DNA of 64,000 nucleotides from Magnetospirillum gryphiswaldense MSR-1 v2 (GTDB lineage: Bacteria; Pseudomonadota; Alphaproteobacteria; Rhodospirillales; Magnetospirillaceae): assembly GCF_000513295.1 (NCBI RefSeq), contig NC_023065.1:3969001-4033000 (forward strand). Direction: 5' to 3'. Position 1 is the stretch's first letter; each line of letters opens with the position of its first letter. Positions 28,886-37,419 of this stretch are shown piece by piece. The position numbers and the translations under genes were made by a program. Below the pieces are notes generated by a model that ran no database searches, had not been told where the DNA came from, and saw only the letters and a program-made list of their open reading frames with translations.

Positions 28886-30838
28886 CTATTCCCCCAAGCC
28901 CATCTGGATGAAGCCGGTGGGGCAGACATCGGCGCAGATGTGGCAGCCGATGCACTTGGAATAATCGGTCTCGACATAGCGCCCGGTGGTGCGCTCGTTC
29001 TTGGCCACCCGGCTGACGGCGGTTTGCGGGCAGAACACCACGCAATTATCGCATTCGAAGCACAGGCCGCAGGACATACAGCGCTTGGCCTCGTCCACCG
29101 CCTGCTTTTCGTCCAAGGGCAGCAGGCGTTCGGTGAAATTGCCGATCACCTCGTCGGCGCCGATATGGATTTCCTGGCGGTGGCGGCGCGGATTGTGGGT
29201 GAAATGGCCCAGGAACAAGTCTTCATGGGTGATGATGTCGTTGGCGCCGCGATCTTCATAATTATGCACGGCGAATTTGGCATCCGAGGTGCCGCGCGTG
29301 GGCTGGCCGTCATATTCCGCCGGCGACAGATTGGTCTCGCGCAGCTTGTTCAACAGCTTCCAGTGATGCACGTCGACCTTGGGCCGCTTGCTGATCTCGC
29401 CGGTCTCCAGGAACTCGGCGATGGAGGCGGCGGCGATGCGGCCATGGCCGATGGCGGTGGTCAACAGATGCGGACGGACCACGTCGCCGCCGACGAAATG
29501 CTTGGGCCGACCGGGGATGCGCATGGTCTTGTCGGCATTGATGAAGCCGTTGCCGTTATCCAGTTCGGGCAGGCCTTCCAGATCGCCCTTCTGGCCGATG
29601 GCGGCGACGATCAGATCGGCCTCGATGATGAATTCGGTGCCGGCCTGGGGCTCGGGCACCATGCCGTTCATGGTGCACTTGCACATTTTCAGGCCGATGG
29701 CGCGGCCATCGGCGCCTTTCAGCACTTCCAGCGGCATGACGCCGCCTTTGATGTCGATGCCTTCGCGCTTGGCGTCGTCGACCTCGCGCTGGGCCGCCAT
29801 CATCTTTTCCACCGGGAACAGGCTGGTGAGCGTCGTTTCACAGCCTTCGCGCTTGGCGGCGCTGGCGACGTCGTGGGCGGCCTCGCCGAAGATCACGTGT
29901 TCGATGCGATCCTGGGCCGAGACTTCCTTGATGTGGCCCAGGCGGCGGGCGACCGAGGCGACGTCGATGGAGGTATCGCCACCGCCGACGACGATGATGC
30001 GACCGGTGACCGCTTGCAGGCGACCCTCGTTGAAGGCCTTGAGGAAGGCGATGCCCGACACGCAATTGGGCGTGCCTTCCCAGCCCGGCACCGGCAGGCC
30101 ACGGCCCTTATGGGTGCCGACCCCCCAGAACACCGCGTCGAATTGTTCTTCCAACTGGGCGATGGTGATGTCGCGGCCGACACGGGTGTCGGTCTTGACG
30201 GTGACGCCCATGTCGATGATGCGCTTGCATTCGGAATCCAGCACATCACGCGGCACGCGATAGCCGGGGATGCCGTAGCGCATGAAGCCGCCCAACTCGG
30301 CATTGGCCTCGAACAAGGTGACGGCGATGCCGCGCTTGCGCAATTGATAGGCCGCCGACAGGCCGGCGGGGCCGCCGCCGATGACGGCCACGTGCTTGCC
30401 GGTTTCCACCGCCGGGGCGGCGAAGCCCGCCGCGTTTTGGATGGCCCAGTCGCCGATGAAATGCTCGACCGAATTGATGCCGATGTGTTCCTCGACCATG
30501 TTGCGATTGCAGCCCTGCTCGCACGGCGCCGGGCAAACGCGGCCCATGATCGAGGGGAAGGGGTTGGCCTCGGTCATGCGGGCGAAGGCGTATTGCTGCC
30601 AAGACTGATCGGCGGCTGGCTTTTCCATGCCGCGGACGATGTCGAGCCAGCCGCGAATGTCATGCCCCGACGGGCACGAGCCCGAGCACGGCGGCGTGCG
30701 CAGCACATAGGTGGGGCATTTGTGCGACCAGCTCGCCTGGAAGATGGCGTCGGTCCACTGCGGATATTCGGTGGCGCCATCCTTGTAGCGGCGGAAGTTC
30801 TTGCCTTCGGTGATCGCCTTGGCGGTGGTTTTGGCCAT
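28886..30838 (-). CDS. dsrL: DsrL, NAD(P)H:acceptor oxidoreductase of the rDsr pathway
   Basis: This is a 650-residue iron-sulfur flavoprotein related to the GltB small subunit (GltD) and NfnB. The N-terminal cysteines (CSGSCPSGHDIRGW, CPAPCEQGCNR) are followed by the FAD-binding AVIGGGPAGLSAAYQL, a second Rossmann motif (IVVGGGDTSIDVASVA), and a C-terminal diferredoxin domain (CMSCGLCFECDNC, CIGCHICADVCP). DsrL takes electrons released by DsrAB to NAD(P)+. Its presence with dsrEFH indicates the oxidative pathway. The start at 30838 is MAKTTAKAITEG. It lies between dsrK and dsrJ. Confidence 0.96.
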   Translation of the reverse strand: MAKTTAKAITEGKNFRRYKDGATEYPQWTDAIFQASWSHKCPTYVLRTPPCSGSCPSGHDIRGWLDIVRGMEKPAADQSWQQYAFARMTEANPFPSIMGRVCPAPCEQGCNRNMVEEHIGINSVEHFIGDWAIQNAAGFAAPAVETGKHVAVIGGGPAGLSAAYQLRKRGIAVTLFEANAELGGFMRYGIPGYRVPRDVLDSECKRIIDMGVTVKTDTRVGRDITIAQLEEQFDAVFWGVGTHKGRGLPVPGWEGTPNCVSGIAFLKAFNEGRLQAVTGRIIVVGGGDTSIDVASVARRLGHIKEVSAQDRIEHVIFGEAAHDVASAAKREGCETTLTSLFPVEKMMAAQREVDDAKREGIDIKGGVMPLEVLKGADGRAIGLKMCKCTMNGMVPEPQAGTEFIIEADLIVAAIGQKGDLEGLPELDNGNGFINADKTMRIPGRPKHFVGGDVVRPHLLTTAIGHGRIAAASIAEFLETGEISKRPKVDVHHWKLLNKLRETNLSPAEYDGQPTRGTSDAKFAVHNYEDRGANDIITHEDLFLGHFTHNPRRHRQEIHIGADEVIGNFTERLLPLDEKQAVDEAKRCMSCGLCFECDNCVVFCPQTAVSRVAKNERTTGRYVETDYSKCIGCHICADVCPTGFIQMGLGE

Positions 30839-30864
30839 GAACCCTCTCCCTGAAACTGATTTTT

Positions 30865-32376
30865 TCAGTCGTTGTTGCCCAAGATGATGGCGTTGCTCAC
30901 CAATTGGTGAACCGACACCACCATCTCGCGGTCGAATCCGTATGTGGGCAGCACCTTGGTGAACTGCGCCTTGCAAATGGCGCAGATCGCCGCCATGTGG
31001 GTGACACCCTCGCGCTTGGCCACATCGGTCAGCGCTTCCATGCGGGGCGCGGCGCCCTTGATGCGCAAATCCATCAATTCGTCGGTCAACAGACCGCCGC
31101 CGCCGCCGCAGCAAAAGGTTTTCTCGTGCGTGGTGTCGGGGTGCATGTCGACGAATTTCGGCACGCAGGCCTTGATCACCTCGCGCGGGATGACGAACTG
31201 GCCGCCCTCGAAATCACCCATGCGGCTGGCACGCGCCACGTTGCACGAATCGTGGAAGGTCAGGACCATGCCGTCATTGCCCGACTTGTCCAGCTTGATG
31301 CCGCCGCGCTTGATCAGGTCGTAGGTGAATTCCAAGATATGCTGCGGCGCCGGATAGCGCGGATCGAGGAAGTCCATGGGACCGATCAAGGTGTTGAGGA
31401 AGGAATAGGCGACGCGCCAGGCGTGGCCGCATTCGCCGAAGACGATGCGTTTGACGCCCAGTTCCAAGGCCGCCTCGCGGATGCGCATGGCGACCTTGCG
31501 CATCTGCTCGTAATTGCCGATGAACAGGGCGAAATTGGCGGCCTCGGTCGCCTTGGTCGACACCGTCCACGAGGTGCCGGCAGCGTGGAACACCTTGGCA
31601 TAGCCCATCAGACCCAGGACATGCGGCTCGGCGAAGTAATCCGCCGACGGCGTCACCAGCAGGATCTCGGCGCCCGCTTCGTCCACCGGCATGCGGATAT
31701 CCAGGCCGGTTTCGTCCTTCAGGTCTTCTTCCAGGCCTTCCAGATTGTCGATCAGCGCTGGTCCCGGCAGGCCCAGATTGTTGCCGATCTTATGGACCTT
31801 GCCCAAAATCTCGTTGGCGTATTTATGGCCCAGGCCGATGTTGTCCATGATGTCGCGCGCCGCCATGGACACCTCGGCGGTGTCGATGCCGTAGGGGCAG
31901 AACACCGAACAGCGGCGGCATTGCGAACATTGATGGAAATAGTTGAACCACTCGTCCAGCACGTCCTTGGTGAACTCGCGCGCGCCCACCAGCTTGCCCA
32001 GGCCCACCGAACCCAACGCCTTGCCGGCAGGGGTGAAATAGCGGCGATAGACCGAGCGGAACAGATCCTGGCGCGCCACCGGCATGTTCTTGGGGTCGTT
32101 GGTGCCGATGAAATAATGGCATTTGTCGGTGCAGGCGCCGCATTTGACGCAGATGTCCATGAACACCTGCAACGATTTGTACTTGCCCAACAATTCGCCC
32201 ATGCGGGCGATGCCCTTCTCCTGCCAGTCGGGGACCAACTCGCCGGGAAAGCCCAGGGGCTCGTTATGGACAGCAGTGGCCACATAGGGCTTGGACGCGG
32301 CCATGGCGCCCGGCTTCAGGCAGGGCATGGCGCGTTCGCCCGGATCGCCCATGGGGGGGATTTCGATATCGGCCAT
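30865..32376 (-). CDS. dsrK: DsrK, HdrD-like iron-sulfur subunit of DsrMKJOP
   Basis: DsrK is the cytoplasmic subunit that reacts with DsrC disulfide/trisulfide. The 503-residue product has two N-terminal [4Fe-4S] motifs (CVKCGACTDKCHYF, CSQCRRCSVFCPYG) and C-terminal CCG-type cysteines (FGECGHAWR, CCGGGGG) for the noncubane cluster. I preferred the ATG at 32376 over an in-frame TTG at 32382 because GAGAGGA sits at good spacing. It is 2 nt after the dsrM stop. Confidence 0.95.
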   Translation of the reverse strand: MADIEIPPMGDPGERAMPCLKPGAMAASKPYVATAVHNEPLGFPGELVPDWQEKGIARMGELLGKYKSLQVFMDICVKCGACTDKCHYFIGTNDPKNMPVARQDLFRSVYRRYFTPAGKALGSVGLGKLVGAREFTKDVLDEWFNYFHQCSQCRRCSVFCPYGIDTAEVSMAARDIMDNIGLGHKYANEILGKVHKIGNNLGLPGPALIDNLEGLEEDLKDETGLDIRMPVDEAGAEILLVTPSADYFAEPHVLGLMGYAKVFHAAGTSWTVSTKATEAANFALFIGNYEQMRKVAMRIREAALELGVKRIVFGECGHAWRVAYSFLNTLIGPMDFLDPRYPAPQHILEFTYDLIKRGGIKLDKSGNDGMVLTFHDSCNVARASRMGDFEGGQFVIPREVIKACVPKFVDMHPDTTHEKTFCCGGGGGLLTDELMDLRIKGAAPRMEALTDVAKREGVTHMAAICAICKAQFTKVLPTYGFDREMVVSVHQLVSNAIILGNND

Positions 32377-32378
32377 GG

Positions 32379-33107
32379 TCAAGTCCTCTCGCGTTCAAGG
32401 TCGGCGGCCCAGGGCGCCAGATGGCGGCGCTCGCGCGGGTCGTCGGCCTGATTGCGGGTGGGGCTGAAGAAAATGCCCGGCGCATGCAAAAGCTTCGAGA
32501 ACGGGAACACCAGCATCAGGGCCGCCACCAGCAGCAGATGCAGGCCCAGGATGGGGTCGGCGGGCAGCGGCCGCAGCTCGAACACCATAAGGCCGGTGAA
32601 GAACGCCTTGACGGCGATGATGTCTGTATGGGCGACCATCTTCATCATCATGCCGCTGGCACCGATGGCCAGCAGCAGCACCAGCATGGCGTAATCGGAC
32701 GGGCCGCTGATATAGGCGATGCGGGCAACGATGATGCGGCGGACCAGCAGCGCCGCCAGACCGGCGATCATGGCCATGCCGCCATAGATGCCGAAGGGCT
32801 GCAACAGGGCGACCGGCAGCCACACCGGGTCCTGGAAATAACGCAGGTGGCGGATCAGCACCAGGGCCAGGCCCAGATGGAAGACCATGGCGAAAATCCA
32901 CAACGGCTTGTTGGCCTTGAACAGGCTTTCGAACAAGGCGACCTCGCGCCCCACCCGAAAAGCCGCGCCCGAGCGGGTCAAGGGCGCCGGGGTGGTGGGG
33001 ATCTTCAGCGGCGCCGGGACGCGGGCGTATTGGGCGATTTTCAGCCCCACACCCACCACCAGCACGGCGAAGGCCGCATAGTACAGAACGGCGAAAAAGG
33101 TCGTCAC
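32379..33107 (-). CDS. dsrM: DsrM, membrane diheme cytochrome b subunit
   Basis: This NarI-like protein has 242 residues and about five to six TM helices, with histidines in VFHLGLALVLIRHLRYF and LLHAPG as likely haem b ligands. It receives quinol electrons and partners DsrK. The start is GTG at 33107 (MTTFFAVLYYAAFA). It is separated from dsrC by 104 nt that hold a stable hairpin, so its expression may be set apart from dsrABEFHC. Confidence 0.93.
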   Translation of the reverse strand: MTTFFAVLYYAAFAVLVVGVGLKIAQYARVPAPLKIPTTPAPLTRSGAAFRVGREVALFESLFKANKPLWIFAMVFHLGLALVLIRHLRYFQDPVWLPVALLQPFGIYGGMAMIAGLAALLVRRIIVARIAYISGPSDYAMLVLLLAIGASGMMMKMVAHTDIIAVKAFFTGLMVFELRPLPADPILGLHLLLVAALMLVFPFSKLLHAPGIFFSPTRNQADDPRERRHLAPWAADLERERT

Positions 33108-33171
33108 GTCACCCTCGTGTCAGCCTGCGGACAAGCGTCACCTTTCGCCCCCGAAACGGGGCGGGAAAAGA

Positions 33172-33191
33172 GCCCCCGCCGAAGCGGGGGC
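33172..33191 (-). terminator. UUCG-capped hairpin between dsrC and dsrM
   Basis: On the dsr transcript, GCCCCCGC pairs perfectly with GCGGGGGC around a TTCG tetraloop, followed by TCTTTTCCC. It sits 20 nt past the dsrC stop. The short T-rich tail suggests partial termination or an RNA stability element that protects dsrABEFHC mRNA. Confidence 0.75.
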
Positions 33192-33211
33192 AGCATCGGG
33201 TCATTAAAATA

Positions 33212-33544
33212 TCAGACGCAACCGGTCGGCTTGGGCAGGCCGGCGATCTTGCACGCCTGCTTGCCGGGGCCATAGGGGAACAACTCGTACAGATACTTGT
33301 TGTTGCCCTTGTCGGGCCCCATCTTCTTGGCGATGGCCTTGGTCAGTACGCGCACCGCCGGAGCGATCTGGTACTCGGCATAATATTCGCGCAGGAAGTT
33401 GACGACTTCCCAGTGCTCGGGGGACATGTCGATGCCCTCGTCCTTGGCGACCAGGCCGGCCAGTTCCTCGTTCCAGTCGTTGATGTTGACCAGAAAACCT
33501 TCTTCGTCGGCCTCAATGGTCTTGCCATTCACTTCGTAAGCCAT
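33212..33544 (-). CDS. dsrC: DsrC sulfur carrier protein
   Basis: The product is a TusE/DsrC family protein of 110 residues. Both redox cysteines of true DsrC are present: C98 and the penultimate C109 (CKIAGLPKPTGCV). These form the DsrC trisulfide, which is the substrate of DsrAB and DsrMK. It receives sulfur from DsrEFH, encoded just upstream (dsrH ends 25 nt before). Confidence 0.97.
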   Translation of the reverse strand: MAYEVNGKTIEADEEGFLVNINDWNEELAGLVAKDEGIDMSPEHWEVVNFLREYYAEYQIAPAVRVLTKAIAKKMGPDKGNNKYLYELFPYGPGKQACKIAGLPKPTGCV

Positions 33545-33569
33545 CTGTGTTCACTCCCTCTTTTTGTTA

Positions 33570-33878
33570 TCAAAGCCATGAATGGATGGTGGAATTTTCC
33601 GCCGCCAGATCGACGAAGCCATCATAGTCGATGACGGTGATGCCGCTGGCCACCTTGGCCGGGTCGAGCCCGCGCGCCTTGAGGTCGGGCCCCAGCACGA
33701 ACAGCTTCACGCTTTGCCCGGCATCGGCCAGCTTGGCGGCGAAGGCGTTGCCGGAAAGCGCGGCCATCACCGCGTCTTCGATCAACAGCACGCTGTCGCT
33801 GGCCTGGGCATGGCCCAGACAGGCTTGCAGGGCCGAGCGTTCGAACGGCGATTTGTTGACGGTGTGCAAAGTGCTCAT
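33570..33878 (-). CDS. dsrH: DsrH, sulfur relay subunit
   Basis: This TusB-like subunit of the DsrE2F2H2 sulfurtransferase complex has 102 residues. The conserved Cys is at residue 20 (ALQACLGHAQ), the position known in DsrH. The C-terminus ends STIHSWL. It lies between dsrF and dsrC with short gaps. Confidence 0.94.
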   Translation of the reverse strand: MSTLHTVNKSPFERSALQACLGHAQASDSVLLIEDAVMAALSGNAFAAKLADAGQSVKLFVLGPDLKARGLDPAKVASGITVIDYDGFVDLAAENSTIHSWL

Positions 33879-33890
33879 TGTCGTTCCCCC

Positions 33891-34274
33891 CTACGCCGTC
33901 AACACCACGTCCATGCCGGCCATCAGTGCGCCCATTTCGGCGCGGCTGATGACTTCGACCGGGACCAGCAGATCATCCTCGGTCAGGCCGCGTTCTTCCA
34001 GGCTTTCGCGTTCGACGAACAGCTTTTCGATGTCGTAGCCTTCCAGGGCCCGGTAAGTGGGCGAGAAGTTCTTCATGCCCAGTTCCTTGGTGTCCTGGCC
34101 CTTCTTGATCTGGTAGATGCCGTCATCCAGGAACGCGATGTGCACATCCTGGTCGAAAGCCGCCGAGATCAGCACCATTTCCAGCACTTCCAGCGCATAG
34201 ATGGTGCCATAGGGGGCCTTGCGGTTGACGAACATGAACTTCTTGACCACGCCGCCTTCGTATTCTTCTTCCAT
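33891..34274 (-). CDS. dsrF: DsrF, sulfur relay subunit
   Basis: This TusC-like subunit of DsrEFH has 127 residues from ATG 34274, with the typical KKFMFVNRKAPYGTIYALE and GMKNFSPTYRALEGYDI. Starts at 34286 (ATG, overlapping the dsrE stop) or 34289 (TTG) are in frame. I chose 34274 because GGGGGAAG precedes it at usable spacing and the N-terminus then matches the family length. No catalytic Cys is expected in DsrF and none is seen. Confidence 0.92.
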   Translation of the reverse strand: MEEEYEGGVVKKFMFVNRKAPYGTIYALEVLEMVLISAAFDQDVHIAFLDDGIYQIKKGQDTKELGMKNFSPTYRALEGYDIEKLFVERESLEERGLTEDDLLVPVEVISRAEMGALMAGMDVVLTA

Positions 34275-34285
34275 GTCTTCCCCCA

Positions 34286-34645
34286 TCAATCGCCGAAGGT
34301 GACCATACGGTCGGCCTGGATGCCGGCCTCGATCAGTTGCCCCAGCCCGGAAATACGGAAACCGGGGGCCAAGCTGTCCTCGACGATGCCGCGGCGCAGG
34401 CCGGCGGCGACGCAGACCACCAGATCGACCTTGTGATCCTCGGCCAGCTTCTGCCAGTTCTTGATCACGTTGCGGTCGTCCGACGGCGGCTCCGAATGCT
34501 TGGTCGCATTCAGGACGCCGTCGTAATAGAAGAACACGCGGTAAATCTCGTGCCCCTTGTCGAGCGCCGCTTTGGCGAAGCGATAAGCGCTGTCGGACGC
34601 CTGATGGTTATACGGTCCCTCATTGACCAGAATGCCGAACTTCAT
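34286..34645 (-). CDS. dsrE: DsrE, catalytic sulfur relay subunit
   Basis: This 119-residue TusD-like protein has its persulfide-carrying Cys at residue 78 (LVVCVAAGLRRG), the position of the essential Cys in characterised DsrE. DsrE passes sulfur to DsrC. The start at 34645 gives MKFGILVNEGPYN, 11 nt after dsrB. The presence of dsrEFH marks the cluster as sulfur-oxidising rather than sulfate-reducing. Confidence 0.95.
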   Translation of the reverse strand: MKFGILVNEGPYNHQASDSAYRFAKAALDKGHEIYRVFFYYDGVLNATKHSEPPSDDRNVIKNWQKLAEDHKVDLVVCVAAGLRRGIVEDSLAPGFRISGLGQLIEAGIQADRMVTFGD

Positions 34646-34656
34646 ACCCCATTCCC

Positions 34657-35727
34657 CTAGAAGTGCAGATGGGCCGAGGTGTTCAGATTGGCGCGGCCAC
34701 CGCGCCAATTGTCCACGTGGTACTTGGTGAACGGCAGTTCGGTCAGTTCGAAGAACCGCGGCCAGCCGATACGTTCGATCCACTCACCCATGCGTTCCCA
34801 CGCCCGGGCATCGGCCTTGTAGGCATAAAGGATCTTGCGCACCACTTCCGACGCTTCCGGCCAACGGGGTGCGTTGTTGGGAATGCCGGCGGCGACCAGC
34901 TTGTGGAACATGGGCTTGGAGCGGGTGGACGAATGCTTGCCGCCGACCCAGATGGCGATCTTGGAATTGACCGGATCGTTGATCTGCATGGGCGGGCAGG
35001 GCGGATAGCAGGCGCCGCAGCACACGCACTTCTTTTCGTCCACTTCCAAGCTGGGCTTGCCATTGACCAGGGCCGGACGGATGGCCGCCACCGGGCAGCG
35101 GGCGATGACGGCGGGGCGTTCGCACACGCCGGCCACCAGCTCGTGATTGATCACCGGCGGCTTGGTGTGCTGGACGTTGATGGCGATGTCACCCTGGCCG
35201 CCGCAATTGATCTGGCAGCAGCTGGTGGTGATCTTGACGCGGTTGGGCATGTCCTCGTTCTTGAACTCGTCCACCAACTGGTCCATCAGCGCCTTGACCA
35301 CGCCCGAGGCATCGGTGCCGGGGATGTCGCAATGCAGCCAGCCCTGGGTGTGGCTGATGAAGCCGACCGAGTTGCCGGTGCCGCCCACCGGGAAGCCGGC
35401 GGCTTCCAGACGGTCGATCAGCGGCTGGACGTTTTCTTCCTTCGGCGTCATGAACTCGACCGCCGAACGGATGGTGAAACGGATGTAGCCGTCGCAGAAC
35501 TCGTCGGCGATGTCGGCCAGCTTGCGGATGGTATAGACGTCCATCTGCCGCTGGGTGCCGGCCTTCACCGTGTACATGGCCTCGCCCGATTGGGACACGT
35601 GGCGCAGCACGCCCGGACGCGGCCGGTCGTGCCAGGCCCATTGGCCGTAATTCTTGCGCAACACCGGGTGCATGAATTGCGTGCTCTCGGGCACGCCGCT
35701 TTCGATGGGACGGCGCAGTTCGCTCAT
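34657..35727 (-). CDS. dsrB: Dissimilatory sulfite reductase (oxidative type) subunit beta, DsrB
   Basis: The product has 356 residues. The sirohaem/[4Fe-4S] motif has TSCCQINCGGQG with further cysteines in GVCERPAVIARCP, and the ferredoxin insertion has CVCCGACYPPCPP. With DsrA it oxidises sulfur delivered as DsrC trisulfide to sulfite. The gap to dsrA is 24 nt with a GGGAGA ribosome binding site. Confidence 0.97.
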   Translation of the reverse strand: MSELRRPIESGVPESTQFMHPVLRKNYGQWAWHDRPRPGVLRHVSQSGEAMYTVKAGTQRQMDVYTIRKLADIADEFCDGYIRFTIRSAVEFMTPKEENVQPLIDRLEAAGFPVGGTGNSVGFISHTQGWLHCDIPGTDASGVVKALMDQLVDEFKNEDMPNRVKITTSCCQINCGGQGDIAINVQHTKPPVINHELVAGVCERPAVIARCPVAAIRPALVNGKPSLEVDEKKCVCCGACYPPCPPMQINDPVNSKIAIWVGGKHSSTRSKPMFHKLVAAGIPNNAPRWPEASEVVRKILYAYKADARAWERMGEWIERIGWPRFFELTELPFTKYHVDNWRGGRANLNTSAHLHF

Positions 35728-35751
35728 GGTCGAAATCTCCCTTTATCTTGC

Positions 35752-37002
35752 TTATTCGGCCGCGTTGGTCTTGCGCTCGTTCCACTTGCGCGCTTCCTCG
35801 TCCCAGCCGTCGGTGCGGACATAGGAATTGGTGCGCGGCTGGGCGATCATGTTGACGTCCAGCTCCAGGCCGATGCCTTCCAGATAATTGACCACGCCGA
35901 TGCGTTCGATCATCTCGCCGGTGCGCTCGTGTTCCAGGGCGTTTTCGGCGAAGAAGTCCAGCATGTTGTGGGCCATCTCCAGCAGGCGTTCATAATCCTC
36001 GTCGGTTTCCAGCTTCATGAAGGGCACCAGCACCGAGCCCATCAGATCGCCGATCTTCAGCGTGCGCTTGCCGCCGACCAGGATGGCGATACCGCGATCC
36101 TTGCCCGGCTTCAGCGCCTTGGTGCAGACATTGATGCAATGCATGCAGCGCACGCACGACTTGTTGTCGATGTCCAAGGTGTCGTCGTCATTGAGCGCCA
36201 GCGCCTGGCTGGGGCACATGCGGATGACCTGATTGATGAATTCCTTGCGGCCCAGCTGGGCGACCTTGGCCTTCACCTCGTCCTGATTGACCTGCATGTC
36301 GTCGCGCCAGGTGCCGATGATGGCCACGTCGGCGCGTTGCGTCGCGTTGGCGCAGTCATTGGCGCAGCCCGAGAACTTGAACTTCATCTTATAGGGCAGG
36401 CTGGGACGATGGATGTCGTCGGTGAAGTCGTTGATGATGGTGCGATGGGCCTTCAGCGTGTCGTAGCACGATTGCTCGCACCGCGCCGGGCCGATGCACG
36501 AGGCAGCGGTGCGCACGCCGGCGCCGGCGCCGCCCATGTCGAAGCCCAGCTCGTTGATCTTGTCCCAGGCCTGCTGCACCTGCTCGGTACGGCAGCCCTG
36601 CATCATGATGTCGCCCGATTGACCGTGCAGGGCGATCAGGCCGGAACCATGTTCGGACCAGATGTCGCACAGATCGCGCAAGGTCTTGGTGTCATAGAAG
36701 AAGCCCGGTGCCGGCATGATGCGCAGCGTATGGAATTCCGACGATTCCGGGTGCTTGTCGGCCACTTCGGAAAAGCGCGGGATGACGCCGGCGCCATAGC
36801 CGAACACGCCGACCGTGCCGCCCTTCCAATAGCCCTTGCGGGTTTCGTAGCTGAGTTCCAGCTGACCCAGCAGGCTTTTCATGTAATCGGCATAGGGCTT
36901 GCCCTCGTCCGTGGCCAGCCGCTTCAGCCCGGTCACGAAGCTCGGCCACGGACCGCTTTCCAGCTGGTCCAGCAGCGGCGTCTCCGGCATCTTCTTCGAC
37001 AT
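35752..37002 (-). CDS. dsrA: Dissimilatory sulfite reductase (oxidative type) subunit alpha, DsrA
   Basis: The product has 416 residues. Sirohaem-cluster cysteines appear in SCIGPARCEQSC and FSGCANDCANA, and a ferredoxin domain carries CVRCMHCINVC. It is the first gene of dsrABEFHCMKLJOP. Lack of dsrD, and the presence of dsrEFH and dsrL, support reverse (oxidative) operation. The roughly 230-nt leader before it contains a strong hairpin and an AT-rich palindromic promoter region. Confidence 0.97.
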   Translation of the reverse strand: MSKKMPETPLLDQLESGPWPSFVTGLKRLATDEGKPYADYMKSLLGQLELSYETRKGYWKGGTVGVFGYGAGVIPRFSEVADKHPESSEFHTLRIMPAPGFFYDTKTLRDLCDIWSEHGSGLIALHGQSGDIMMQGCRTEQVQQAWDKINELGFDMGGAGAGVRTAASCIGPARCEQSCYDTLKAHRTIINDFTDDIHRPSLPYKMKFKFSGCANDCANATQRADVAIIGTWRDDMQVNQDEVKAKVAQLGRKEFINQVIRMCPSQALALNDDDTLDIDNKSCVRCMHCINVCTKALKPGKDRGIAILVGGKRTLKIGDLMGSVLVPFMKLETDEDYERLLEMAHNMLDFFAENALEHERTGEMIERIGVVNYLEGIGLELDVNMIAQPRTNSYVRTDGWDEEARKWNERKTNAAE

Positions 37003-37230
37003 CGTCCTTGATCTCCCTGACCGTCATTATTGAAGGGCCGCGTCCAGCGACAACCGCCGGGCGCACGCGTCCCCCTACGCCACCCACGCCGGCATCGTGC
37101 CGGCACGGGCGTGGTTCCCTCTCTTCTCTTCGCATCCAGGAAGCTTTTCGCCTGCCTTGGAGCCGTCCCCGTTGGGCGCTTTTTTATCGGTTCCTGCCTG
37201 CCCATGATGGTGGCGGCGGACCATTCGCCC

Positions 37231-37258
37231 TTGTTACATTAATGGATCATAATATTAT
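37231..37258 (+). promoter_or_regulatory. Candidate promoter of the small-ORF/dioxygenase operon
   Basis: TTGTTA (37231-37236), a 16-bp spacer and TATTAT (37253-37258, five of six to consensus) precede the 32-codon ORF by about 60 nt. The -10 element is inside the CATAATATTATG palindrome. Confidence 0.4.
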
Positions 37259-37273
37259 GGACTTGTTTGATCC
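37244..37273. promoter_or_regulatory. Nested palindromes, candidate dsr operator
   Basis: CATAATATTATG (37248-37259) is a perfect 12-bp palindrome, and GGATCA (37244-37249) mirrors TGATCC (37268-37273). Both lie midway between dsrA and the divergent operon. A regulator binding site is inferred from symmetry and position only. Confidence 0.45.
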
Positions 37274-37320
37274 AAGCGGATTCTTTTAGCAAAATTGAAA
37301 AACGTCGGCGGGAGTTTTTA

Positions 37321-37419
37321 ATGCGCGTGATTCGCAAGTGGCCCTATGGGGTAAGTCGCTGGAATCCCGTTATTTGCTGCAAGCGCGAGGATTATTGTGC
37401 GATGCGAGAAAAGGCATGA
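37321..37419 (+). CDS. 32-residue Cys-containing small protein or leader peptide
   Basis: This short ORF starts at ATG 37321 with GGGAG six nt upstream, which is ideal spacing. The product begins MRVIRKWPYG and contains ICCKREDYC, so three Cys in the second half and many basic residues. Its TGA (37417-37419) overlaps the ATG of the dioxygenase gene (37416), giving an ATGA coupling. Good ribosome binding site, coupling and position between a promoter and the next gene argue it is translated. It could be a real small protein or a regulatory leader. I do not recognise a family. Confidence 0.6.
   Translation: MRVIRKWPYGVSRWNPVICCKREDYCAMREKA

Larger units (their letters stand above)
37003..37320. 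other. Divergent control region between dsrA and the small-ORF/dioxygenase operon
   Basis: No gene is seen in these 318 nt. A nested hairpin lies at 37084-37114 (CCACGCC against GGCGTGG, with GCCGGC arms inside), which would fall in the dsrA leader. The AT-rich segment 37231-37275 holds a perfect 12-bp palindrome and GGATCA/TGATCC arms. The two operons probably share regulation here. Confidence 0.6.

Noticed and set aside
28940-30853. A 637-codon open frame antisense to dsrL
   Set aside because: It has no domain signatures and lies wholly opposite dsrL, whose cofactor motifs are intact.
34663-37011. A 782-codon open frame antisense to dsrAB
   Set aside because: It is a shadow of the dsrAB coding frame in GC-rich DNA; its translation is low-complexity His/Gln/Gly-rich and dsrAB on the other strand are unmistakable.
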